A stretch of 64,000 bases of DNA, from NCBI RefSeq assembly GCF_040954645.1, contig NC_092809.1, positions 83,538,389-83,602,388 on the forward strand, in the 5' to 3' direction. Positions 53,701 to 64,000 of the stretch are shown here, piece by piece (the stretch's first letter is position 1; each line of letters starts with the position of its first letter). A model generated the notes under the pieces. That model was given only the letters and a program-made list of their open reading frames with translations. It was not told the origin of the DNA and searched no databases. Source of the DNA: Diabrotica undecimpunctata (Eukaryota; Arthropoda; Insecta; Coleoptera; Chrysomelidae). A program made the position numbers and the translations under genes.

Positions 53701-54189
53701 TGCACTGTATATACTAACCCAAGTCGTCAACATACTTGTTGTTGCAGTTATGTATTACGATCTACTTAAAGGTTATGCACGACTCCCCTTGTATAGGTAC
53801 ACAGGCAAGCACATGCGGGAGAAAAAAGATTTGTCATACCGTTACATTATGTCAAATTTTAACGTTGAATATTTTATGGTCCCCTTTGGGTTATAAAACG
53901 AATGATCGACTTTTTCTCGCACAGATCCATGCTATGTAACTTTACAAAGCGAGTTTGCTGGGTATTAAAGAACCGTCTATGGCATCATATAATTTTACGC
54001 TAATATTTCACGTTCTGTGACGCATTCCACGTTTGAAACATTGTCTTTTTTAGTTTTCTGTCATTCTATTTGTTAAATCCTATCTCATTCTCGTCACAGC
54101 GTCAAGGAGCAGTAAATGTGTGTACTGAACGGGAGGCATATGTCTAACAGTGAACGTTGGAGATTTTTCGAGTTTATCATATCTTCTTC

Positions 54190-54614
54190 TTTGAGTGCCT
54201 CTGCTATCGGAGATTGGATATCATTAGGGCGATTCTAATTTTATTTACTGCTGTTTTGAATAATTCCTTAGTGGTACAGCCAAACCACTCTCTTAAATTT
54301 CTCATCCAGGACATTCTTCTACGGCCTGGATTTCTGCGTCCTTGGATTTTTCCATGCATTATATTTTGTAGGAATGTGTACTTTTGTCCTCTCATCAGGT
54401 GGCCAAACTATTCAAGTTTTCTCTTTTTTATATTCAGTATAACTTCTGGATCGTTATTTATTCTGCGTATTACCTCTTCATTTGTAATTTTATCCACCCA
54501 ACTTATTTTTAGTATACGGCGGTAGCACCACATCTCAAAGCTTTCAAGATTTTTAACATTCTTCTGTTTAAGAGTTAATGCCTCAACAACCGTAAAGCAA
54601 AGTACTGAATACAT
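54190..54614 (-). pseudogene. LINE ORF2 C-terminal tail (in copy B)
   Basis: 54614-54408 reads VEALTLKQKNVKNLESFEMW then CYRRILKISWVDKITNEEVI. After a frame change 54395-54204 reads HGKIQGRRNPGRRRMSWMRN then LREWFGCTTKELFKTAVNK. These are the two standard blocks of the C-terminal region of non-LTR polymerases. No RT core is attached. Confidence 0.8.
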
Positions 54615-54827
54615 ACTAAGTAGTTAACTAAAAGTGGACGTATGCAAAGAGATATATGACGTAATCGTATGGTATTCGCTAATAATCCTGTCACGTAATA
54701 TGCCACACACTTCTGTGCGTTAATTCGTTTACGCAACTAAGCCTCTTTTGACATAACATATATAGGAGCAAAGATAAATACCTATAGTGCTTTTAGTGTT
54801 GATGTATTTGATTTGTACGTCGTAGTA

Positions 54828-54939
<112 letters not shown>

Positions 54940-54944
54940 GTATA

Positions 54945-55795
54945 GAAGATACATAACTAAGGCCCTTTTGGCAAGCTACTCTATTTAATTTTTATATCTC
55001 ATTGTATTATATTAGTTAAATTCTATCATTTAAGGTAGGAAACGTCATGATTGGACTAATAGGACAGCAGATACATAACTAAGGCCCTTTTGACAAGCTG
55101 ATGTATTTTTTTTTCTATCTTATTGTATTCGATTGGTTAAATTCTATCATTTGAGGTACTGTACGTCACGATTGGGCCACTAAAAACAAAGATACGTAAC
55201 TAAGACCCTTTTGACGTGATGCTGTATTTGATTTTTATGTCATTGTATTCTATTGGTTAAGTGCTATCATTTGAGGTATCGTACGTCACGATAGGACCAA
55301 AGATACATAACTAAGGCCATTTTGACATGCTACTCCATTAAATTTTTATACCTCATTGTATTTTATTTGTCAAATCCTTTTATTTGAGGTACTGCACGTC
55401 ATGATTGGACTAATAGAACTAAAGATACACAACTAAGGCCCTATTGACATTGTTCTGCATTTGATTTTTCTATCCCATTGTATTATTTATGTTAAATCCT
55501 ATCATTAGAGGTACTATACGTCACGATTGGACTAATAGGATTGAAGATACGTGACTACGGCCCTTTGGACATGTTGCTGTATTTAATTTTTTTATTTCAT
55601 TGTTTTTAATTGGTTAAATCCTGTCATTTGAGATACTGTACGTCACGATTGGACTTATAGAAACGAAGATATATAAATAAGGCCTTTTTGACATGCTGCT
55701 ATATTTGATTTTTCTGTCTTATTGTATTTTATTGGTTAAATCCTATCATTTGAGGTGCTGTACGTCGCGACTGGACAAATTGGAGCGAAGATACA
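54945..55795. repeat. Tandem array, ~121-bp unit, about 7 copies (in copy B)
   Basis: Same unit as 19600-20535. The AAGGCC landmark falls near 54960, 55083, 55205, 55314, 55436, 55558 and 55681. One unit is shortened to about 110 bp by loss of the GATTGGACTAATA part. Confidence 0.9.
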
Positions 55796-56311
55796 ATAGG
55801 TAGTTGCAATATATCATAACCCGTTACTTTTAACCAAACATGATGCCAGAATGATTTGTAGATGAAAAAAATATATATATATATTCTTAAATTTACTATT
55901 TCGCAGTGGGTAATATTATATTCAACAACGATGCCAAATTTCTGATGCTAAAATGATTGATAATGAAAGTGGGATATACATTTTCATGTATATAATGGCA
56001 GCGAGTAAACGGTAAAACCCTGAACTAAATATATATAATATTTTCACTGTACCATCATTTTAGACTCAAACATTTTCTGGAATAAACTTATATAACTCAG
56101 TAAGGGATAAAAAGAGAAAGCGGATATTTTAAAATACCAACACAGTATCAAGACTCTAATCAATGAGACGGTTAAAATTCTTGTAACAAGTACGGGAAAA
56201 CACTTATTAAGGTCTTGTAAAGTAGCGTCGATATACAGATGCTACTTTGCAAGACGATGCTAAATTAATGGTAAAAGCATAATGTATCGATGCGAAAATG
56301 ATAGTAGGATG

Positions 56312-57089
<778 letters not shown>

Positions 57090-58137
57090 ATCTTTGAGAT
57101 GATTTCTGATCATTTCCTTAGCTGTCTTAAAGTTTCCCATGTATTGTATCTTCTTCTTTAGATTATTCATGAACGGTACGGGGTGAAGTTTTCTTACATC
57201 CCCGCCAAACTGTAATTTTACCTCGCTTGTTCCCTGGATAAACATTTCCCTTCTCTCCCCGGAATTTTGTTCCTTTTTGATTTCCTCCATTTTTCTTTCT
57301 ATTTCTCGCATGTCTTCTTGTAAAACGTTTTCAAATTTTGTTTCTAATTTTTCTAATTCCTTTTTCTGGACAGTCTTAATATCTTTCATTTGAAGATTCA
57401 TTTCTTTAATTTCTGTCTTCAGTTTCGCATTTTCCTGTACAATTACTTCTATTTTCTGTAGCATATCTTCCTTGATACTTTCTATCTTTTTGTTGTTTTC
57501 TTCTATTGCCTGTTTAGTTTCCTTCTGGTTTTCTTCCAGTCTGCGGTTATTTTCGTCCATTATGTGTTTTGTTTCCAGTTGATTTCTATCCATTTTTTGT
57601 AACGATTCTTGTATTTGTTGTGTCTGTATTTGCATAATAGCTAATAATTTTTCTAACATCCCTGTTTCTTTTCTTTCCTCCATTATTGTAGCATTTCCTT
57701 TATTATCCGATCCTTCATCTATAATTGTTTCCTCTTCTATCTTATCCTCTTTCCTCTCTTGCGTTTTGCTTTGACTCCTTGTGGTCGACATGTTCGTTAG
57801 ATTATTTATCCCCGCCAAATATGAAGCTTTGAAATTTGTGAAATAATATCCCCGCCAAATATGAAATTCGAGTAATGTTGCAAAGACGAAAATTTTTCCT
57901 CTTATCCCAAATGCAATAAATTCAAATAAATGCAATAAAATTTTAAAACTTTTGTCAGTTGTAAAAATCAATCAAATATCATAAATTATATCATGTAAAA
58001 ATTTGTACCTAGAGAAATTTGAAATGTAATGTAATAAAAGCAAATATTATAAACTTTAACCATCGGCAAATAATTTTTCAATCAATCTGCTTTCTTTCTC
58101 TATCCGTTTAAATTTTAACTAGAAATACTTTCTACGC

Positions 58138-58155
58138 CTTACACGTTGGGGGCCA
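58138..58155 (-). other. Gypsy-3 primer-binding site, tRNA-Lys-like
   Basis: The minus strand reads TGGCCCCCAACGTGTAAG just inside the 5' LTR. TGGC.CCCAACGTG matches the tRNA-Lys complement at 13 of 14 bases and resembles the Gypsy-1 site without its extra AG. Confidence 0.75.
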
Positions 58156-58157
58156 TT

Positions 58158-59489
58158 TGTTATGATTGTTTATTTGGACTTTAATTTTAGTTTATTTAGC
58201 CAATAAAAAAGAATTATAACTTATTTGTTATCAAAAGTAAAATAATCCTTATATTACCTGTGTTCGATGGATTCAAAAGATTTTCTAGTTGTCTTTTATC
58301 GGGAGAGAGAAGAAAGGATAAGAATACAAATATATTATATTACAAAGATTTACGTTTCTTTATTTTATATGAACGAATAAAACAATTATTACATTCTGTC
58401 GTTATCTTATCAATCAGCATACAAGAAAATAAATCAAATTTTTATAATAATAAGATTATAAAACTACATACATTTGTATTACGTGAAAAACCAATTTTAC
58501 TTAAAATTTTCTTTACTTGAAACAAGAAACAACAAAACTTTAAACTTTTGATTAGCCTAACAAAACCTCAGTTCTTAAATTTGAATGCTAATGACCATGA
58601 TGTCGAAACGATCCTTCACAGATATAAAATTCAATTGTACAAACACTTACAGCTTATTTTCTTCTTGAGTTGTATGTTGGAAAATACCCAGAAAAGTCCA
58701 GTCTCCTCAACGATGTGACCTCTCCTCCTTTGCACCTCGGCTCTTTCTTAACGTCTCTGCAAACCCCTGCACAATACACAAAAAACACCTGTTTCACTTC
58801 TTCAAACTCAGCTACTTATTTATGACACCAGGACCTCCTTTTGTCAACTTGATGCCGTAAGAATACTTTCACATATACTTTATAAAATGCCCACGGTAGA
58901 TATAAGGACCTCTTTTAATCTACTTGTTATCTCCTTCTTCAAACTGTTCACTTCTTTTCGTTACGCCGGTATCCAAACTCACGAACCACACCCTATCTTG
59001 AGACAAACGACTGTTTCCTTTCGATGACCAAAAAATATGACTCCACTTCTCCTGTCTCATGATCGACTCACAAATTCCCATTTAAAAACGACCGTCCAAT
59101 CAAAAGCTCAAATTGTGTTTACCATGATTTTGGAAAAGCCTAATTTCGGTTTCAGAGAAAAACTAAATAGCTTACTTTAAAATTGGTTTTTTCAATACAT
59201 CATTTATACATATTTCAAAAGATTAGAATATGGTCATTTAATACTCGACTATACAAACAATGAAAAGATTAACTTACAGGTAAAATGTCTTCTAATTCTA
59301 AACAAAGGTTTTTTGATAATTTTGTTTGAAACGGAAAAAGGTCGTTTGCCAAACAAATTTCTATTCTTATCTACACTAAATCTTATCTTAAATTACTATA
59401 TACAATTTGTTTCTATTGATATCTTAAAATTTTATTCCGATGGATATTTTTATTTATTTTTCTTTGGTTGGGAAAGAAGAAACATAACA
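58158..59489 (-). repeat. Gypsy-3 5' LTR (1332 bp)
   Basis: It begins TGTTATGATTG and ends GAAACATAACA on the plus strand. The tips resemble those of Gypsy-1 (TGTTATGAT...CATAACA). It is roughly half the Gypsy-1 LTR length and shows no visible similarity to it away from the ends. Confidence 0.9.
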
Positions 59490-59508
59490 ATATATATATA
59501 TGTATATA

Positions 59509-59539
<31 letters not shown>
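59490..59539. repeat. (TA)n microsatellite, right flank of Gypsy-3
   Basis: A short array with TGTATATAATG interruptions that joins Gypsy-3 to RepY copy 2. Confidence 0.9.
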
Positions 59540-59541
<2 letters not shown>

Positions 59542-59965
59542 TCTAGCGGTTAATGGGGGCTCCGTACTAAAACGGTATTATACTAACTCCAGGCGAATAT
59601 ACATCGTGTATATTATTATCTGGGTAGCGCTTTATGTGGACTCCGACCAACACGTCGGATTAAGTGGACTCCGTAATAGGTTAAAACACTTTTGGGATCC
59701 GTATACATTTCTTTGCGTACACAACTAAACTCCTCCGATGTTGCCAATAATTTGATTAGTCGTAGATTTTTAAATTTTACAGCAGGTACGTTTTGGAACT
59801 TCAAATTTATTTAAATATCAATCAATTTAGTCATCGAGAAATTTCACAAATAGGTACTCGGTTAATGTAGTTAAATATTTTATGGTGGTTATTTATATTA
59901 CTTGCTTTAATTATTTTTAAACTTAAAAAAGTATTTATTATAAGCTTGGAAATGGCTAGTTTTCG
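59540..59965 (-). repeat. Dispersed repeat (RepY), copy 2
   Basis: Inverse of 44293-44717, with GATCTAGCGGTTAAT next to the TA array. The 62-codon frame is at 59804-59616. The 44293 copy also has its TA array on the GATCTAGCGG side, so a TA tract is a regular part of this repeat's edge. Confidence 0.85.
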
Positions 59966-61560
59966 TTTTATTTATTATTATTTTTTGTTAAAATGAATAT
60001 GCACTTAAACATTTAGTTTCTAAATGTACTAACATCGAGTAGAGTAGTCGTGTAACAGTTTAAGAAAGTAGAAGCCCTTCGGTAGGATTATAATAAACTA
60101 CATAAAATTAAAAGAAACTCTGTAAACAGGAGATCTTTGTAATTTTTCAATTCCTGCAATTTATGACGTGCAATATTTGTTTCATAAAGTAGTTAAATTT
60201 AAACTATAATAATTTGTGGGAAGCGTTTAAAGAAGTAATCGCTAACCTTAATTAGAATACGGCACAATAAGAAGATGAAACTTACTGTATTTTTACTTAT
60301 ATTCACAAAAAGAATATCCAAAGTAAAATTTAACACGTTTCAATGGAGTTGAAGTGAAATTTGACTTTTTATTACGATACCGGATCCTGTAAATCTTTAA
60401 ATACATTAAATCTCCCGTAAATTATTAAACTTATTCTTAGAATAAAATAACAAACTTCTTAGTAATTATATACAATATACCGTTCACAATTATGTGATAA
60501 TGTGTAGGTGTCAAGATTGCACGGTCATGTGCCATAAGGTTTCATCTTTCATATAAACATCGATAGTTTTTAACTTTGGGTGTATTTGGTTCCACTGTGC
60601 TGTAACCGATCCAACTTGAAAAGTGTTATTTTACATAAAATTAGCACGTTGGCCCTAATAATGACCTATAAATATACATTGCTAAAAATTGTATACATTT
60701 ATCAATTTAAAACATTCTTTGTCGTCTTCTGATCTTCATCTCCATTCGTTCCTAATTAAGCACATGTTATCCACAGGATACCTCTCTCATTTTTAAATCA
60801 TTACTCTTTTTGTCTTTTGCCATGGATTTCTTTATTTTGTTTATTCATATCGTTTTTACTCATAACAAATATTGGGTAGATTATTGTATCATTAAACTTT
60901 CTCCTTATATGTCCGTATCATATAAGTTGTCTAGTTATTTTAGCGTATATAATGTCGTATGTTAATTCCATTTTGTTTAACAATAAAACAGCAAAACTTC
61001 TACAAAATTATTTCTATCTTATCACTACAGCTGTTTCGGAGAGTGCCTATCTCAAGTCTCAAGTTTCTCGAATCCATCAATCATCCATTGTATTTCTTAT
61101 ACTTTCATTTTAATCCTCTCCAATCAAAGATTTTGAAGCAGCTTTGCTCCATAGTCCATTTTTGTTGCTTTTTGTCACTGTTTCTCCTTTCTCTTTATCA
61201 TTATCAATACGTAGCGCTACAACACTGGGTAGGTCTTCGCTGACTACAACTTATCTCCAAGTTGATCGATTTTCCACGAATCTGGAATCAAATGAAATGT
61301 TCATTTTTTGAGATATGATTGGATGTTTTCTCTCCATTGTATACTGACATGCCCAAGTGGCATTCTTCTGTGCTAACTTCCTTCCACACCAGTTCTACAA
61401 GTTTGACATCTTGGCGTCTATGCACGTGTCCGATATACCTTAAGGGATTTATTTTCCTGAACAATATCGTTATGCGAGCTTTCTTTATTCAGTATGTTTT
61501 CTTATTCTATACGGATTTGTAGCGATATGATAATGAGTTCTGAAGCTATTTTCTTGTGGC
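59966..61560. other. Unassigned 1.6-kb segment
   Basis: No recognised product. Minus-strand phrases near 61330-61440 (RYIGHVHRRQDVKLVELVWK) weakly recall the GHV.R block at the end of LINE polymerases, so part of it may be LINE debris. Confidence 0.35.
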
Positions 61561-61567
61561 ATTTTAA

Positions 61568-61745
61568 AGTAATTACTATTTAAATGGGAATAAGCCACAA
61601 TTAAAGGAGTTTCAATTTCCACTTCGGAAATCGTTCTCAAAATACAAACATTAGTGAGAATGATTTCCGAAGTGGAAATTGAAACGTCAATAAACTAACT
61701 TTAACCTCTAATTGTGGCTTATTCCCATTTAAATAGTAGTTATAA
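61568..61745. repeat. Hairpin repeat with ~75-90-bp arms
   Basis: The left arm includes ATTTAAATGGGAATAAGCCA and TTTCAATTTCCACTTCGGAA; the right arm carries their complements (to 61739), with a short centre near 61642-61650. The right arm has an extra ~20 bases (GTCAATAAACTAACTTTAAC). A weaker version of the GGAAATCGTTCTCA motif occurs near 15305 and 50597 in the 6.3-kb repeat. Confidence 0.85.
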
Positions 61746-61769
61746 TAATGGGGTTAAATAAAAATTTCT

Positions 61770-62170
61770 GATTATTTTCCTTTCAAATATTCGGAGTGCT
61801 TCCTTATTTGTTTTAGTCATTCTCCATGACTCACATCCATGTATTAAAATAGGTCTGAAGTTTGAATTATGTTCTGTATTTCTTTAGTGGCATTATTACT
61901 AACCGTGATTAGTGACCTAAGATATTTAAAGTGTTCCATACTTTCGAAATTGTAGTTGTTGACTTTAATGTTTTTTCTAAATTTATTGAATTGGTTTATT
62001 GGTTTTCTGTTGATTCGCTTGTATTTGGTTTTTATTTCGTTGATTTTAAGTCAAACATTTTTTGTGCTCTCTTCACTTTATTGAAGTTTGTGGACGAAAG
62101 AGTTTCTCATTTGAGTTATGAGTTCTATATCATTAGCATATGTTAGGAGTGCTTTGTCCCTTGGGCCGTT
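61770..62170 (-). pseudogene. LINE reverse-transcriptase fragment
   Basis: The minus strand reads LLTYANDIELITQMRNSFVH (YADD changed to YAND). It continues LKINEIKTKYK, NNYNFESMEHFKYLRSLITV and NNATKEIQNIIQTS, which is the RT thumb region order of non-LTR elements (GLKIN..KT, F..V..F.YLGS). The frame is open through much of this stretch but has stops at both ends. Confidence 0.78.
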
Positions 62171-62451
62171 AATGGATTACATCTTAAATAGGCGTTATTT
62201 CTATTTTAGTAAGCTGTTCATTAATTTTTTGATTATTGGAATCGAGAATCTGTATTTTATTCGACTGTTTTATAACACAGAGTTTCTTGGAGCATATTTT
62301 TATCTTTGGTTTCCAGTATCATTATTACAAGGATTTTGCTGGATATGGACATAGTGAACCCGGTGGTATGTACATGATGTTTTCATAACCAACGTTAAAA
62401 AATTTTTCTTACTGTAAATTTATGATTATTTTACTAGGAAATATAGTGTTG

Positions 62452-62812
62452 TTTAATAATAATAAAGCTCAAGCAACAATTCCTATATGCATTAACTCGG
62501 TAATGATAATTCTGCTCCCCGATACCAGGTAGCAGTACCGAAAACATTAAAACTGCTACACTCATGCTTCTCATTATCCAACAATTAGCCAGTCCAGAAC
62601 TATACGCCTTATTATGGTACTGATATTGCTGCTGCTCCTCATAAGTGAATAGAATATGCAAGGAAGGTTTTGACAATTTAATAGGATTTTGTGTGTTAGA
62701 ATATTATTTCTCCGAGAAAGTGAAGAATATCTATTTGCTATCCGGATTTAATCCATAAATTAAATAATAGAATGCTCTAAAATAATGCTAGTAGCAGCAA
62801 AAAAAAGCGGTC
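62452..62812 (-). repeat. Dispersed repeat (RepX), copy 3
   Basis: Inverse of the copies at 40085 and 42905. It has CTCCCCGATACCAGGTAGCA, TAGCCAGTCCAGAAC and the TTGTTTAATAATAATAAAGC end. It touches the 3' end of the LINE at 62815. Confidence 0.85.
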
Positions 62813-62814
62813 TA

Positions 62815-64000
62815 ATAGTCATCATCATCATCATCAATCAGTCATGAGTTGTCCATTGTTGAACATAGGCCTCCTTTAGACTTTTCCATCTGCTTCTGTT
62901 CTGCACCTCTGGTATCCAATTGGTCACGATTCTTTTGAGGTCGTTGGTTCATCGCTTTGGGGGTCTTCCTCGGCTTCGCTTGTCAGCCCGTGGTCTCCAC
63001 TCAAGCAATTTTTTGGTCCAACTGTTGTTTTTCATTCTTGCAACATGTCCTGCCCATCTCCATTTTTTTTGTAATATGTTCGATAATGTCTTCCACTCCG
63101 GTTCGTCTACGAACTTCCTTGTTTCTTATTCTATTGCTTAAGTTTGTTCAAAGCATTGATCTCTCCATCTTTCGTTGTGTGCTTCTCAATTTTTCGGCTG
63201 ATGCTTTTGTGAGAGTTAAGGTTTCTGCTCCGTATGTGAGGACTGGTAGAACGCACTGGTTAAAAGCTTTTCTTTTTAAATGGATCGGTATATTTGTTTT
63301 AAATACGTCTCCCATTTTTCCGAATGCAGCCCAACCCAGACTTATTCTTTTGAGTAGCTCGCATGTTTGGTTATCTCGCGTTAACCTTATTTCGTGACCC
63401 AAATACACATATTTTTCTACAAGTTCTATGGGCGACTTTTTGATTTCTATTAGCTCATTGGGGACGAGATTGGTCATCATTTTTGTTTTTCCATAGTTTA
63501 TTTTTAAACCGACTTTCTGGGTTACTTGCTGTAGTTGTTGTAGCCTAACTCTGGCTTCTCCTAAGTTGTCTGTTATGAGAACAATATCATCGGCATATCT
63601 GAGATGATTGAATATCTTTCCATCGATTCTAATACCCTTGGATTCCCACTCTAGCCTTTTAAATGCGTACTCCATGACTGTTATAAATAGTTTTGGCGAC
63701 AAGGTATCTCCCTGCCGCACCCCTCTGCCAATTTTTATCTTCTCAGTGCAATGGAGGTTAACGGTTGTTGTCGCATTTTCGTATATATTTCGAATAATAT
63801 TTGCATACCTTTGATATATTCTGCATTCTGATAGTGCTTTTAAGATAGCAACTGTTTTGTGGAAGTCGACAAAGATAAGAGCAAGGGGTCTGTTATATTC
63901 GATAGACTTTTCAACTAGAGTTTTAAGGCATTGCAAATGGTCGTTTGTTCCGTGTCCCGCTCGAAATCCTGCCTGTTCTTCTGATTGATAGAAATCGAGT
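62815..64000 (-). pseudogene. LINE ORF2 C-terminal part and 3' end, cut by window edge
   Basis: The RT frame is open from the right edge to 63148: EQAGFRAGHGTNDHLQ, then motif A FVDF, GVRQGDTLSPKLFITVMEYA (motif B), YADDIVLITDNL (catalytic Asp pair) and GLKINYGKTKMM. An in-frame TGA at 63150-63148 interrupts it. The frame then resumes with NRIRNKEVRRRTGVEDIIEH, shifts at a T run near 63062-63070, and continues KWRWAGHVARMKNNSW and RSRGRPPKR, with a second stop where RW is expected. It ends in a TGATGA repeat (plus TCATCA, 62818-62838), as many RTE-like LINEs do. The residues around motif A (KTVAIL in place of KAFDSV) are altered or partly deleted. Confidence 0.85.

Noticed and set aside
61568..61745. 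Hairpin as a structured non-coding RNA or terminator
   Set aside because: Arms of ~80 bp with a dispersed motif shared with the 6.3-kb repeat fit a small inverted-repeat element better; no promoter or processing signal is seen.

Overview
This is AT-rich insect nuclear DNA made almost entirely of transposable elements. I find no convincing host gene, tRNA, rRNA or CRISPR array. The mix of Gypsy LTR retrotransposons, piggyBac, Tigger/pogo, DUF4817-type mariner-like elements and many decayed LINEs, together with primer-binding sites resembling insect tRNA-Leu and tRNA-Lys, fits a large repeat-rich insect genome. A beetle is my guess; the sequence alone does not prove it. Around eleven long (TA)n arrays are scattered through the window, and nearly all of them touch the edge of a mobile element.

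Layout. 1-1416: 5' part of a Tigger element (minus). 1530-2112: broken Tc1/mariner-type transposase. 2982-14294: complete Gypsy element on the minus strand (Gypsy-1), with near-identical 2593-bp LTRs, a 651-aa Gag and a 1026-aa Pol. 14710-21051: copy A of a 6.3-kb repeat with inverted termini that carries piggyBac and LINE debris and a ~121-bp tandem array. 21247-21960: a zero-loop fold-back element. 23656-30006: a second complete Gypsy element on the minus strand (Gypsy-2) with 356-bp LTRs that look identical. 30058-30726: a second fold-back. 31890-34570: LINE debris. 34836-37233: a piggyBac element with recognisable termini and a transposase broken by two stop codons. 37860-43745: LINE debris, a third fold-back and a dispersed repeat. 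44786-48034: a mariner-like element with inverted repeats over 500 bp long. 50027-56311: copy B of the 6.3-kb repeat. 56543-59489: a deleted relative of Gypsy-1 (Gypsy-3). 61568-64000: a hairpin, LINE debris and a LINE running off the right edge.

The most notable find is in Gypsy-2. Downstream of its integrase, Pol continues into a region resembling an ADP-ribose-hydrolase macro domain of the OARD1/TARG1 type, then a CCCH zinc finger, and it ends inside the 3' LTR, reading through the polypurine tract. Its Gag begins with a SAP-like DNA-binding motif, followed by a heptad minisatellite and a CCHC knuckle. A retrotransposon carrying a possible ADP-ribose eraser or reader plus an RNA-binding finger suggests interference with PARP-type host defence; that role is inference. 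Gypsy-2 also has a one-base frameshift in the integrase.

All three LTR elements sit in TA runs with the same 4-bp duplication, ATAT. In Gypsy-1 and Gypsy-2, pol is in the -1 frame relative to gag; Gypsy-1 has a canonical A AAT TTT slip site beside its gag stop. Identities and domain calls come from reading by eye; no database search was run.
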